From: JAPXRI01 sp033813635
Lineage (GTDB): Bacteria > Bacillota > Clostridia > Oscillospirales > QAMX01
Length of the DNA: 64,000 bases
Assembly: GCA_033813635.1 (NCBI GenBank)
Contig: JAPXRI010000002.1
Location: 1 to 64,000 of the forward strand
Reading direction: 5' to 3'
The notes beneath the pieces were generated by a model. That model searched no databases. It was not told the DNA's origin and saw only the letters and a list, made by a program, of their open reading frames with translations. The position numbers were made by a program, and so were the translations under genes. Shown in pieces: positions 8,112 through 16,738 of the stretch (positions within the stretch are counted from its first letter, which is position 1; each line of letters opens with the position of its first letter).

Positions 8112-8282
8112 TTATTCAAACGCCGATACGACGTTGTCGACGATATCCCCGAGGTTCTTCGCCGCGCGGGCGGCCGTCTTTTTCATCCTGACTCCGTAGC
8201 TCTTCGGCTTCGGGGTCAGCGCTACGCCCGCGATCGCCCCCGCCACGATGCCCGCGGCCATGCCTTTTATAAACGAATTCAC
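8112..8282 (-). CDS. YtxH-like small membrane protein
   Basis: A ~56-residue protein with one glycine-zipper-like membrane segment (FIKGMAAGIVAGAIAGVAL) followed by a basic amphipathic tail ending DIVDNVVSAFE, the architecture of YtxH/DUF948-type proteins. I prefer the GTG at 8282 because AAGGAAG lies about 7 nt upstream; the ATG at 8300 has no ribosome site and would place this Shine-Dalgarno inside the gene. An 18-bp palindrome sits over its -35 region, suggesting regulation. Exact function unknown. Confidence 0.65.
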   Translation of the reverse strand: MNSFIKGMAAGIVAGAIAGVALTPKPKSYGVRMKKTAARAAKNLGDIVDNVVSAFE

Positions 8283-8330
8283 CTTAAATCTTCCTTTCAT
8301 TAAATTGAGGGTCGGAGTAGTATAAGCTTG

Positions 8331-8348
8331 ATTTGCGTCTACGCAAAT
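8331..8348. promoter_or_regulatory. 18-bp perfect palindrome, candidate operator
   Basis: ATTTGCGT at 8331-8338 and ACGCAAAT at 8341-8348 are perfect inverted repeats around CT. It lies in the divergent region between the YtxH-like gene and the 8460 gene. A TATACT -10 for the minus gene can be placed at 8324-8319, so the palindrome would cover its -35. The binding protein is unknown. Confidence 0.5.
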
Positions 8349-8400
8349 TATTATTGGTTTTGTTTCCTTTAATTATCACCTGAAACAAACGGATAATTCA

Positions 8401-8429
8401 TTTCCATAAAATGAAGAATATGGTATAAT
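8401..8429 (+). promoter_or_regulatory. Promoter for the 8460-9514 gene pair
   Basis: TTTCCA at 8401-8406 (4 of 6 matches) and a perfect TATAAT at 8424-8429 are 17 bp apart. Confidence 0.65.
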
Positions 8430-8459
8430 GATATCAATTCGGTGAAACGGGAGAGTGCC

Positions 8460-9011
8460 ATGCAGGAATTCATCCTTATGCTGCTTATCATCGGGCTGTT
8501 CGCGGCCATCGCCCCGCTCTCCGCCTCGAAGAAGAGGGCGGCGACCCAGAAGATTCTGGCGGATAAGCTGGCGTCGCTAAAGTTCGCCGTCTCCTCCGTG
8601 CTGCCGCTGGGGGAAATGGCCCTCTATACCGACGAGGTTCACGGAAAGTGGTTTGTCCGCATGAACCGGACGGACACCGACCCGGTGATCTACCCCTATT
8701 CCGCGCTGACGGGGTTTGAGCTTCTTGACAGCGGCAACGTGATCGCCTCCGCCTCCGCCGGCCATATCCCGGAGGAGGGCGCCTTTGTCCGCGGCAGGAA
8801 GAGCGAGCTCGCAAACACCGGGGACTGCTCGTCGCTGCTGCTGGTTTTAAGGCCTGGCGAGGACAGGACTCATAAGATAAACGTCCCGCTGATAAGCGCC
8901 CCCGTCCCGCGGTTTTCCCGCGGCTACCGGGCGGCGCTCTCCGAGGCGAAGGACGCGGTGAACGAGCTTATGAAAATCATGGCCTCGCCGGAGGAGGAGA
9001 GGGCCGTATGA
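8460..9011 (+). CDS. Unknown membrane-anchored protein
   Basis: A ~183-residue protein with one N-terminal membrane segment (EFILMLLIIGLFAAIAPLS) and a soluble domain rich in short beta-strand-like stretches (ALYTDEVHGKWFV, VIYPYSALTGFELLD). I do not recognise a named family. The ATG at 8460 follows a GGGAG site; a GTG at 8442 in the same frame would overlap that site. Its stop overlaps the start of the phosphoesterase gene by 4 bp, so the two are translationally coupled, which is the only clue to its role. Confidence 0.7.
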   Translation: MQEFILMLLIIGLFAAIAPLSASKKRAATQKILADKLASLKFAVSSVLPLGEMALYTDEVHGKWFVRMNRTDTDPVIYPYSALTGFELLDSGNVIASASAGHIPEEGAFVRGRKSELANTGDCSSLLLVLRPGEDRTHKINVPLISAPVPRFSRGYRAALSEAKDAVNELMKIMASPEEERAV

Positions 9012-9514
9012 AAATCGCCGTGTTTTCCGACTCCCACGGCGACTCGGGGTCGATAGAAAAAATTCTCGCGATTGAAAAGCCGGACATTGTGTTCCACCTG
9101 GGTGACCACGCCTCGGACCTCTCCCGGGCCGCGATGCCAGGGAGCGTAAAATCGGTCTTCACGGTGTCCGGGAACTGCGATTTCGGCGGACCGCCCGAGC
9201 GCCTGGTGACGCTGCGAGACGCCGCGGACGCCTCCGGGAAGGAAGCTTCGTTTTTGATTCTGATGATGCACGGGCACACCGCGGGCGTTAAATCCGGCAC
9301 CGCGAGAGCGGTGGAAAAGGCAAGGGCCGCCGGAGCCGACGCGCTTTTTTTCGGGCACACACATGTCCCGCTTCTTGAGTATTCCAGAGGGCTACTGGTC
9401 CTAAACCCCGGAAGCTCAAAAAAACGCTTCCCGCCGGACGAGAGGACCGCTGCCTACGGGCTTATCACGCTGGAAAACGGCGTTTTAAAGCCGGACATCA
9501 AACCTGTGCCATAG
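9008..9514 (+). CDS. YfcE/MJ0936-type metallophosphoesterase
   Basis: A 168-residue calcineurin-like phosphoesterase. The metal-binding motifs appear in order: DSHGD (near residue 8), GDHASD, GNCDF, MMHGHT and GHTHVP. Members hydrolyse phosphodiesters in vitro; the physiological substrate is generally unknown. The start ATG overlaps the upstream TGA. It is about the usual length for the family. Confidence 0.88.
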   Translation: MKIAVFSDSHGDSGSIEKILAIEKPDIVFHLGDHASDLSRAAMPGSVKSVFTVSGNCDFGGPPERLVTLRDAADASGKEASFLILMMHGHTAGVKSGTARAVEKARAAGADALFFGHTHVPLLEYSRGLLVLNPGSSKKRFPPDERTAAYGLITLENGVLKPDIKPVP

Positions 9515-9592
9515 GGTCCTTTCGCGAAAAAAAAGCAGTTATGCGCTTTTAATTTCCGCGCCTATTTTATTTTACATAAAGGGGAAATTGAT

Positions 9593-11281
9593 ATGATTAC
9601 GCTTGCCAACAACGGCGTCTCCGAGTGGAGCGCCGCGAGGGGGAGCCTGTCGGAAAACGCCGATTTCGCTCTTTCCGAGTTTCTCTCGTATTTCAGGCAG
9701 ATATCCGGCGTCTCGCTCCCGGTCAAGACTTACGAGCCGGGCGGGAAAAAGCAGATCGTGATCGGCGGGGAGTGCGACAAGGACTTAGGGGACGACGGCT
9801 TTATCATCACCGCGGACGAAAACACTGTCAGGATCGCGGGGCCGGGTGAACGGGGGACGATGTACGGCGTCTACAGCTTTTTCGAAGACTACCTCGGCTG
9901 CCGCTGGCTGACCTCCGACGTGAAGAAGATCCCGAAGCGCTCGGTGGTGGAAATCCCCGAGATCTCGCGCCGGGAAAAGCCGGTGCTGGAGTACCGCGAT
10001 TCCTTCTTCACCGACATGTTCAAAGCAAGCGCAGCCGCGCCGAACAAGATCAACGGCGCCAGCTGCGCCCTCGACGCCCGCCACGGCGGAAAGATTGAGT
10101 ACAGGGGATTCGTACACACCTTTTACCCGATGATCCCGCCGGAGACGTATTTCGCCACCCACCCGGAGTATTACTCCGAGATCGACGGCGTGCGCACCGC
10201 GGACCGCGCCCAGCTCTGTCTGACAAACCCCGACGTGTTGAAAATCGTGATCGAAAATGTCAAAAAGGGCTTCCGCGACAACCCCTACGCGAAAATCGCG
10301 TCGGTCTCGCAAAACGACTGGTACAACAACTGCCAGTGCCCGAAATGCCGCGCGATCGACGAGGAGGAGGGCTCGCCGATGGGCTCTCTGCTGCGCTTCG
10401 TCAACGCCGTGGCCGACGCCGTCCGGGACGAGTTTCCCGACAGGTACATAGACACCCTCGCCTACCAGTACACCCGCAAGCCGCCGAAGCTGACCAGACC
10501 CCGGGACAACGTGATCATCCGCCTGTGCAGCATCGAGTGCTGCTTTTCCCACAGATTTGAAAAATGCGCCGCCTTGGACCGCGACGGGCAGAGCCTCAAC
10601 GGCAAGTTCGTGGACGACATGAAGGCCTGGGCGAAGATCGCCGACAACATCTATATCTGGGACTATGTGGTGGACTTCTCCCATTACCTGATGCCGTTCC
10701 CGAATTTCCGGGTTTTGAAGGACAATATCAAATTCCTCATCGCCCACAACGTGAAGGGCATTTTCGAGGAGGGCTGCTACAACACCGAGCGCGGGGAGTT
10801 CGCCGAGCTCAGGGGCTACGTGCTGGCCAAGCTTCTCTGGAACCCGGACTGCGACGTGGACGCCGCGATCAACGAGTTCCTGACCGGCTACTACGGCATG
10901 GCCGCCGCGCCGATCCGGGCCTATATCGACCTTCTGCACGACCGGGCCGACGCCGAAAACACTCCCGGGGGCAAGCATTTCGGCTGCTTCGCGGGTCCAA
11001 CGGAGGACTTCTTCACCGCGGATTTTCTCGCGGAGTGCGACGCCCTGTTCGACAGGGCCGAGCGCCTGGCCGACGACGACGATGTACTCCGCCGCGTCCG
11101 CGCCGCGCGCCTCGCGCCGGAATATGTGAAAATGCACCTCTGCCAAGGCTCCAAAGAGGAAAAGCGCGCGGTGATTGAGCGCTGGTTTGACCAAGCCGCC
11201 GCCCTCGGCGTCACTAAGATCTGCGAGTGGAAAAGCATCGCCGACTCGAGAAGCGAATTCCTGGAGGCGCTGGATAAGTAA
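9593..11281 (+). CDS. DUF4838 domain protein (glycoside-hydrolase-like)
   Basis: A 562-residue protein with an N-terminal alpha/beta domain resembling the GH20/alpha-glucuronidase N-domain (about residues 1-125, ending GTMYGVYSFFEDYLGCRWL) and a central DUF4838 barrel (~150-420) containing SQNDWYNNCQCPKCRAIDEE, a paired-Cys segment typical of this family. No signal peptide is seen, so it is either cytoplasmic or exported by another route. DUF4838 proteins occur in polysaccharide utilisation contexts, but activity is not established. The strong hairpin at 11306-11340 ends the transcript. Confidence 0.8.
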   Translation: MITLANNGVSEWSAARGSLSENADFALSEFLSYFRQISGVSLPVKTYEPGGKKQIVIGGECDKDLGDDGFIITADENTVRIAGPGERGTMYGVYSFFEDYLGCRWLTSDVKKIPKRSVVEIPEISRREKPVLEYRDSFFTDMFKASAAAPNKINGASCALDARHGGKIEYRGFVHTFYPMIPPETYFATHPEYYSEIDGVRTADRAQLCLTNPDVLKIVIENVKKGFRDNPYAKIASVSQNDWYNNCQCPKCRAIDEEEGSPMGSLLRFVNAVADAVRDEFPDRYIDTLAYQYTRKPPKLTRPRDNVIIRLCSIECCFSHRFEKCAALDRDGQSLNGKFVDDMKAWAKIADNIYIWDYVVDFSHYLMPFPNFRVLKDNIKFLIAHNVKGIFEEGCYNTERGEFAELRGYVLAKLLWNPDCDVDAAINEFLTGYYGMAAAPIRAYIDLLHDRADAENTPGGKHFGCFAGPTEDFFTADFLAECDALFDRAERLADDDDVLRRVRAARLAPEYVKMHLCQGSKEEKRAVIERWFDQAAALGVTKICEWKSIADSRSEFLEALDK

Positions 11282-11305
11282 AAGCCCCGCTCCCGCGAAA
11301 GACAG

Positions 11306-11343
11306 CCGCCCCGAAACGTTGAAAAAGCGTTTCGGGGCGGTTT
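11306..11343 (+). terminator. Strong hairpin terminator after the DUF4838 gene
   Basis: A perfect 13-bp stem pairs 11306-11318 with 11328-11340 around a 9-nt A-rich loop. The gene from the opposite strand ends close by (11355), so it may serve convergent transcripts, although the T-run on this side is only TTT. Confidence 0.65.
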
Positions 11344-11354
11344 GCGAGCTTTTA

Positions 11355-11621
11355 TCAGCTTCGGAAAAACATCAAATATACAGCGGCGGCGGCCGCGGCC
11401 AGGACGGACGCGCCGAGAATCAGCGGAAGCTTCGAGCGTTTCCTCGGCATGGCTTTCAGCGCGGCGGCGCGGTAGTTCGAGCCCTCCATCCACGCGGCGG
11501 TCTCCGGGGGATCCTTTTTCCTCCGCTTTATCACCGAGGTGTCCTTAGATATTTTTCTGCCGCAGAAACGGCAAAAAACGGAGTCGTCCTCGATCTGTCT
11601 TCCGCAGTATTTGCAAAGCAT
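11355..11621 (-). CDS. Zinc-ribbon protein with C-terminal membrane anchor
   Basis: An 88-residue protein beginning with a two-knuckle zinc ribbon, MLCKYCGRQI then VFCRFCGRKI, followed by a basic linker (KRRKKD) and a C-terminal membrane helix (LPLILGASVLAAAAAAVYLM). This tail-anchored arrangement is common in Clostridia with no assigned function. It lies upstream of nothing obvious; the next gene (amidohydrolase) is in the same orientation 36 bp away at higher coordinates. Confidence 0.7.
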   Translation of the reverse strand: MLCKYCGRQIEDDSVFCRFCGRKISKDTSVIKRRKKDPPETAAWMEGSNYRAAALKAMPRKRSKLPLILGASVLAAAAAAVYLMFFRS

Positions 11622-11657
11622 TTTATCACCCGCCGACTTTATTTCGCGCGCATTTTT

Positions 11658-12455
11658 TCAGCGCGCCGCGATGCCGAGCAGCCGCTCGGCGTTCTTATGC
11701 AGTATCAGATCCCTTTCGTCCTCCGTCAGGTCGATGCGGTCGAAACGGGCCAGCTCGCCGGCGTGGTCCCACATCGGGTAGTCCGTGCCGAACAGGCACC
11801 TGTCCGCGCCGTAGGCGCAAATCAGCTCCTTTGCCCGCTCCGGGGTCAGGAAGGGCAGCGACGAGGAGGTGTCCACATAGACGCGCAGATCCGCGAGGGC
11901 CTTCACCGCGCCGTCCCACTCGCTGTAGCCGCCGAAATGGGCGCCGATCACGGTGAGCTTCGGGAAGGTCTTCACGATGTTCCGGAGGCTCGCCGGCTTG
12001 GACTTGTCCGTGGTGACGTCGCCCATGTGGAACAGCACCGGGAGCCTGCCCTCGAGGGCCTCGTAGAGCCGCATGGCCTTAGGCTCGTCCAGGCGGAACT
12101 CCTGAAAGTCCGAGTGGAGCTTTACGCCCAGCAGCCCCAGCGAGAGTATGCGCTCTATCTCCTTTTCAAAACCCGGAAGGTCCGGGTGCAGCGTGCCGAA
12201 GCCGAAAAACTCCGGGTGCTTATCGCAGGCCTCCCGTATAAAGCCGTTGACCGCGGCCACCTGCTCAGGCTTCGTCGCCGTGGAGCACACCAGATACCGG
12301 CTGACGCCCGCCCGCGTGCCGTCGGAGAGCAGGTCCACGGCCGTCCCCGGGCGGGACATCTGGATGCCGTAGTAGTCCCCCGTCGCCTTCACGGCCTTCG
12401 CCGCGATTTTCTCGGGAAAAATATGCGTGTGCATGTCGATGATTTTTCGTTGCAT
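11658..12455 (-). CDS. Amidohydrolase-2 family metal-dependent hydrolase
   Basis: A 265-residue TIM-barrel hydrolase. The N-terminal DMHTHIFPE gives the metal-binding HxH pair, VIGAHFGG the next His, and LFGTDYPMWDH the conserved Asp after strand eight. The family includes decarboxylases and lactonases (ACMSD, LigY-like); here the substrate cannot be assigned. It shares orientation with the zinc-ribbon gene (36-bp gap) and with the TraX-like gene upstream (21-bp gap), so the three may form one transcript. Confidence 0.82.
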   Translation of the reverse strand: MQRKIIDMHTHIFPEKIAAKAVKATGDYYGIQMSRPGTAVDLLSDGTRAGVSRYLVCSTATKPEQVAAVNGFIREACDKHPEFFGFGTLHPDLPGFEKEIERILSLGLLGVKLHSDFQEFRLDEPKAMRLYEALEGRLPVLFHMGDVTTDKSKPASLRNIVKTFPKLTVIGAHFGGYSEWDGAVKALADLRVYVDTSSSLPFLTPERAKELICAYGADRCLFGTDYPMWDHAGELARFDRIDLTEDERDLILHKNAERLLGIAAR

Positions 12456-12476
12456 TTTGGGATTGTACCTTTCTTT

Positions 12477-13253
12477 TTATATGACTCCAGCCCGGAGAGC
12501 CCAGCGTATCAGCGCCAGCAGCGCCATGTGCAGCGGGTAGAAAACATAGAAATAGTACCGGGCGATAAAGCTCTTTGCCGCATGGGCGCGGGGCTTTAGC
12601 GGACTGGCATCTGCGGATTTGCCGGTTTTTCGCGCTATGCCCCTCCTGCCCGAGGCGGTCAGAATCAGCGGGAGCGCCAGCAGGCAGAAGTGCTGGATGT
12701 CCCCGAAAAAGCCGGTCAGAGTCGCGTTTCGCGAGGCGCAGAGGGCGGCGTCGAAAGCGAGGAGGGACAGCGCGGCCCAGGGCTTGTTCCCGCCGGATAA
12801 AAACAGCAGAAACAGCAGCCCGGCGCCGAAGCTCCCGTAATCGGTATGTAAAACGCCGGCCAGCGCCACCGGGACCGCCGCTGCCGCGAGGGCTGCGAAG
12901 CGGGAAAGCCTTCCGCCGGTTTTTCTGATCTCCTCGTACAGCACGCAGGAGAGCCCGCCCAAAAACAGCGTGAAGCAGACGTTCTGGACGGAAAAATCAA
13001 AAGCCGCCCGCCGCCAGAGCATATCGAACGGGATTTCGGAAATCATAGCGCATATGAAAAGCCTCGCCAGGTATTTCGCCCGGCTCCTCGTCTTCCTGAA
13101 CCCCACCGAGGACAGATAGCAGAAAATCGGAAAGGCGAGCCTCCCGAACACCGCCATCGCCGGGCTCGGGATGCGGAAGACCTTGTAGATATGGTCCGAG
13201 AGCATTGACAAAAGTGCCAGATATTTCAGCGCTATCGCGGGCAAGGCCATCAC
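12477..13253 (-). CDS. TraX-like multi-pass membrane protein
   Basis: A 258-residue protein with about seven hydrophobic segments. The N-terminus (LKYLALLSMLSDHIYKVF, then GRLAFPIFCYLSSVGFRKT and IPFDMLW) matches the TraX family, named for the F-pilin acetylase but widespread in Firmicutes chromosomes without conjugation genes. No conjugative genes surround it. An acyltransferase role is inferred from the family; here the role is unknown. Confidence 0.75.
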   Translation of the reverse strand: MMALPAIALKYLALLSMLSDHIYKVFRIPSPAMAVFGRLAFPIFCYLSSVGFRKTRSRAKYLARLFICAMISEIPFDMLWRRAAFDFSVQNVCFTLFLGGLSCVLYEEIRKTGGRLSRFAALAAAAVPVALAGVLHTDYGSFGAGLLFLLFLSGGNKPWAALSLLAFDAALCASRNATLTGFFGDIQHFCLLALPLILTASGRRGIARKTGKSADASPLKPRAHAAKSFIARYYFYVFYPLHMALLALIRWALRAGVI

Positions 13254-13359
13254 CGTCCGGCGGCAGTTTTACAAGAATACCTGTATATTTTACACCAAAT
13301 GAATGCAAAAAAAAATAGAGAAATTAAGCGAAAATCTGTGAAAATTAGATAGGTAATAC

Positions 13360-13388
13360 TTGACAGGGCGGGAAAGCGACATTATAAT
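13360..13388 (+). promoter_or_regulatory. Consensus promoter for greA
   Basis: Perfect TTGACA (13360-13365) and perfect TATAAT (13383-13388) are 17 bp apart. Transcription would begin near 13395 and give a leader of about 165 nt before greA; I see no recognised riboswitch in it. This is the only feature seen in the 305-bp gap before greA. Confidence 0.85.
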
Positions 13389-13559
13389 ACTGATTAATGA
13401 CATCGGAGGGCGCATATTCGAATGCGCCGGGAAGACCGTACCGAACAAGGTGACGGTTGGTTTTTTTTATTCCCGCGGGTGTTTTCAAAGGCGTATAAAA
13501 CCGCTCCCGCCGTCATAATTGATATTAAGCGCAAAAACATAATTTTAGAGGTGAAACAT

Positions 13560-14030
13560 ATGCCCAGGGTCTTCAAACTGAGTCAGGAAAAATACGGCGA
13601 GCTCAGAAAAGAACTCGACTACCTTAAAAGCGTCAGGGAGAAGGAGGTCGCGCAGCAGATCAAGGAAGCGCGCAGCTTCGGCGACCTCTCGGAGAACAGC
13701 GAGTACGATGAGGCTAAGGACGAGCAGGGTAAGCTCTACGCGCGCATCGGCGAGATTGAAAACATTCTCTCAAACTGCGTCATCATATCGGACGCCGACA
13801 AGAAGGAGGACGAGGTCTGCATCGGCAGCACCGTCGAGCTTGACTACGGAGACGGGGACATAGTCACTATAAAGCTTGTGGGCTCCCAGGAGTCCGACCC
13901 GATGAACATGCTGATTTCCGACGAATCGCCGCTCGGGCACGCGATTTTCGGCAAAAGAGTCAACGACAAGATAGTCTACGAGGCCCCCCAGGGCCAGATC
14001 ACCTGCGTCATCAAGAGCATAAAAGCTTAG
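13560..14030 (+). CDS. greA: Transcription elongation factor GreA
   Basis: Rescues backtracked RNA polymerase by stimulating transcript cleavage. The N-terminal coiled coil carries the acidic tip in the GDLSENSEYDEAKDEQ segment, and the C-terminal FKBP-like domain includes IGSTVELDYGDGD and SPLGHAIFGKRVND. The 156-residue length is normal. The ATG at 13560 follows an AGAGGTGA site; the frame continues upstream to 13422 without similarity. A 14-bp direct repeat just past the stop (14016-14029 and 14041-14054) duplicates the 3' end of the gene. Confidence 0.95.
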   Translation: MPRVFKLSQEKYGELRKELDYLKSVREKEVAQQIKEARSFGDLSENSEYDEAKDEQGKLYARIGEIENILSNCVIISDADKKEDEVCIGSTVELDYGDGDIVTIKLVGSQESDPMNMLISDESPLGHAIFGKRVNDKIVYEAPQGQITCVIKSIKA

Positions 14031-14054
14031 AAAGCTTAATAGCATAAAAGCTTA
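14016..14054. repeat. 14-bp direct repeat at the greA 3' end
   Basis: AGCATAAAAGCTTA occurs at 14016-14029 (spanning into the greA stop) and again at 14041-14054, 25 bp apart, with an intervening AAAGCTTAAT and a following CGCTTAAGGC. It looks like a small local duplication. Confidence 0.7.
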
Positions 14055-14079
14055 ACGCTTAAGGCAGAGAGAGGCGGAT

Positions 14080-14718
14080 ATGAGACCCGACGATGAGCGA
14101 AGGACAATTAAAGAGCTGGGCTTTCGGACCTGGCTGACGGACGTTTTCTGGTACCACTATAAATGGGCGGTAATAGGCGTCGCGGCCGCGATAGCCGTCG
14201 TCGCGGTGATGGTCTCGCTCTCCTCCGGCCCGAAGTCCGACGCAATCGTCGTCCTCGCCACCTCGGAGATAATAGAGCAGGACAGGGTAAACAGCCTAAA
14301 GCTGGCGGTCGGCGACGCGCTGGGCGACGTCAACGGCGACGGGCAGATCGTGATCTCAACCCAGCAGCTGGTTTTAAACGGGTCGGGCGGCGTCTACAGC
14401 TCCGACGACTCTACGAAGCTGATGACATCGTTTTTGGACGACGGCATCGTCCTCTACTTCTTTGACGAAAAAAACCTCAAAATCTACGCCCCTCCCGGAA
14501 ACGAGCAGTTTAACGCCGACCTGGCCTCCGAGTACGGCGGCAAAAACGGCGCGGTCCCGCTGGGGAGCGTCCAACTTTTCAAGGACCTCGGCTTTACCGG
14601 GGAGGACGAGCTCTACGCCTGCTTCAAGGCGAAATCCTACCGGGTTAGTAAGTCCGACGCTGAGTATTACCAAAACGCCCGGAGGATTATGGACGGGCTT
14701 ACGGAGAAGGCCGGATGA
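14080..14718 (+). CDS. Unknown single-pass membrane protein
   Basis: A 212-residue protein: a short cytoplasmic N-terminus (residues 1-28, containing WLTDVFWYHYKW), one membrane helix (about 29-50, WAVIGVAAAIAVVAVMVSL) and an extracytoplasmic domain. The latter has GDVNGDGQ, which resembles a calcium-binding dockerin/EF-hand loop, though only one copy is seen. Similar small proteins are common in Clostridia and have no function. It sits between greA and the TrmH-type methylase, 7 bp before the latter's start. Confidence 0.7.
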   Translation: MRPDDERRTIKELGFRTWLTDVFWYHYKWAVIGVAAAIAVVAVMVSLSSGPKSDAIVVLATSEIIEQDRVNSLKLAVGDALGDVNGDGQIVISTQQLVLNGSGGVYSSDDSTKLMTSFLDDGIVLYFFDEKNLKIYAPPGNEQFNADLASEYGGKNGAVPLGSVQLFKDLGFTGEDELYACFKAKSYRVSKSDAEYYQNARRIMDGLTEKAG

Positions 14719-14725
14719 GAGCGAA

Positions 14726-15508
14726 ATGACGACCCGGATCACCTCAAAATCCAATCCCAACGCAAAGCACTTCCGCCGTCTCGGGGCCGACCCGGACTAC
14801 AGGCGGGAGCGCGGCGAGTTCCTCTGCGAGGGTGAAAACCTGCTGGCCGAGGCCCTTGCCGAAAACGCGGCGATCACCGGGCTGATGGCCGGGCCCTCCG
14901 CTCCTGAGCGGCTTGTCCGCGCGGCGGAGGCCGCGGGCGTCCCCGTGTTCGAGGCGGACGACAGCCTTATCCGCTACTGCGCCACGGTGGTCACCCCCCA
15001 GAGCGTGCTGTTCTCCGTTATGATACCCGGCACCGAGCCCGCGGTCTCCGGCGGAAAATATCTGATTCTTGACGCGGTGCGGGATCCCGGCAACGTAGGC
15101 ACGATCCTCCGCTCGGCGGACGCCTTCGGGACAAACGCCGTGCTGATGACCTCCGACTGCGCCGACCTGTACGCCCCGAAAACCGTGCGCTCCACGATGG
15201 GCGCGATCTTCCGGCAGAGCGTGCGCATATTTAAAAGGGAGAACGCCGGGGGCGAGTTCGCCGCGCTGGGAGTCCCGGTCTACGGGGCCTCGGCCGAGCC
15301 CGGCGCGAAAGACATCAGGGAAGCGGACCTCTCCGCCTGCGCGGTGGTAATCGGAAACGAGGCGCACGGGATATCCCCCGAGCTCCGGGCGCTCTGCTCC
15401 GGATTTGTGAAAATCCCGATGGTCGGCCGGGCGGAGTCGCTGAACGCCTCCGTGGCCGCCGGCATCGCGGCGTTTCTTATGAGTATTTCAAAGCCGCAAG
15501 TCAAATGA
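14726..15508 (+). CDS. TrmH/SpoU-family RNA 2'-O-methyltransferase
   Basis: A 260-residue SPOUT methylase. The N-terminal substrate domain begins TRITSKSNPNAKHFRRL; the C-terminal knotted domain has LDAVRDPGNVGTILRSADAF, VVIGNEAHGIS and IPMVGRAESLNASVAAGIA, the three SpoU motifs that build the AdoMet knot. The target nucleotide (23S rRNA or tRNA) cannot be read from the sequence. I use the ATG at 14726, just after the upstream stop; the frame runs further left without similarity. Confidence 0.88.
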   Translation: MTTRITSKSNPNAKHFRRLGADPDYRRERGEFLCEGENLLAEALAENAAITGLMAGPSAPERLVRAAEAAGVPVFEADDSLIRYCATVVTPQSVLFSVMIPGTEPAVSGGKYLILDAVRDPGNVGTILRSADAFGTNAVLMTSDCADLYAPKTVRSTMGAIFRQSVRIFKRENAGGEFAALGVPVYGASAEPGAKDIREADLSACAVVIGNEAHGISPELRALCSGFVKIPMVGRAESLNASVAAGIAAFLMSISKPQVK

Positions 15509-15542
15509 TATAAACGCCTTGACAAAAAAAGGAGAGGCAGCT

Positions 15543-16721
15543 ATGTCCGTACTGGGTCATTGGGTCTGGCTTTCAACAGTCTCCGGGCTGACGCCCGGCG
15601 CGGTTTCCTCGCTTCTCGAGACCTTCGGCTCGCCGTTGGAGGTCTACAACGCCTCGGAGAGCGCCCTTTCCGCCGTGCCCGGCCTCTCCGCGGCCGCCCT
15701 GTCCGCCCTTTTGTCAAAGGATATGGCTGAGGCCGAGGCGGTCATCGCCGACTGCGCCAGGCTCGGCGTCACAATCCTCACGCGGCAGGACGCCGCGTAC
15801 CCCGAGCGCCTCGCGGCGATATCGGATCCGCCCGCGGTGCTCTATGTCAAGGGCAAGCTGCCGCCGCTGGACGGCTGCCCGGCGATCGCGGTGGTGGGGA
15901 CCCGGAACGCCAGCGCTTACGGGCTAAGCGCGGCGAAAAGGCTTGCCTTCGACCTGGCCTGCGCCGGCGTAATCGTGGTGTCCGGCATGGCGCTCGGCTG
16001 CGACGCCGCCGCCCACTCCGGCGCGATCGAGGCCGGAAAGCCCACGGTGGCGGTGCTGGGCTGCGGGCCGGATGTCTGCTATCCCTCCGAGAACCACGCG
16101 CTTTTCAACGACATCCCCCGGACCGGGGCGATTGTCAGCGAATACCCTCCCGGCACAAAGCCGAACGCAATGCATTTTCCGGTAAGGAACAGGATTATCA
16201 GCGGACTTTCGAACGGAGTGCTGGTGGCCGAGGCTGATGCCGACAGCGGCGCGCTGATTACCGCCGGCCACGCCCTCGAGCAGGGAAGGGAGGTCTACGC
16301 GGTCCCGGGGAACATCGACTCCCCGCTCTCCGCAGGCACGAACGCACTGATAAAGCAGGGCGCCAGGCTCGTAACCTGTTCGGCGGATATTTTAGCCGAC
16401 CTTGTCCCGCTGTTTAACGACTATTTTTCGTCTATCGCGCCGGGGAGCGCGCCGTTCCCCTCCGGGGCGGACCTCTACACCGACAGGGCGGGCGGAGCTC
16501 CGGTAAAGCTTTACAGGCCCCCGGGAAAGCCCGAAAACCCGCCGGAAAGCGGGGACGACCTGGATGGCCGAATCCTCGAGCTGCTCAAAAACGGCGATAT
16601 GCTGCAGGACGACATCATCCTGGCGCTGGGCGGAAGGTCGAGCGAGGTGAACGCCGCGCTGACCATGCTCGAAATCGGCGGGCGCATCGTCAGCAAGCCC
16701 GGGAACATCTTCGGACTCTAA
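15543..16721 (+). CDS. dprA: DNA processing protein DprA
   Basis: Loads RecA on incoming single-stranded DNA in transformation; also conserved in non-competent Firmicutes. The Rossmann core is clear: VVGTRNASAYG, VSGMALGCDAAAHSGAIEAG, AVLGCGPDVCYPSEN and FPVRNRIISGLSNGVLVAEA. An N-terminal helix-hairpin-helix-like part (TPGAVSSLLETF) and a C-terminal winged helix (DGRILELLKNGDML to GGRIVSKPGNIFGL) complete the long form. The ATG at 15543 follows AGGAGAGG. It heads the classical dprA-topA-trmFO series. Confidence 0.94.
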   Translation: MSVLGHWVWLSTVSGLTPGAVSSLLETFGSPLEVYNASESALSAVPGLSAAALSALLSKDMAEAEAVIADCARLGVTILTRQDAAYPERLAAISDPPAVLYVKGKLPPLDGCPAIAVVGTRNASAYGLSAAKRLAFDLACAGVIVVSGMALGCDAAAHSGAIEAGKPTVAVLGCGPDVCYPSENHALFNDIPRTGAIVSEYPPGTKPNAMHFPVRNRIISGLSNGVLVAEADADSGALITAGHALEQGREVYAVPGNIDSPLSAGTNALIKQGARLVTCSADILADLVPLFNDYFSSIAPGSAPFPSGADLYTDRAGGAPVKLYRPPGKPENPPESGDDLDGRILELLKNGDMLQDDIILALGGRSSEVNAALTMLEIGGRIVSKPGNIFGL

Positions 16722-16738
16722 GTTTTTCTGAGAGGCAG

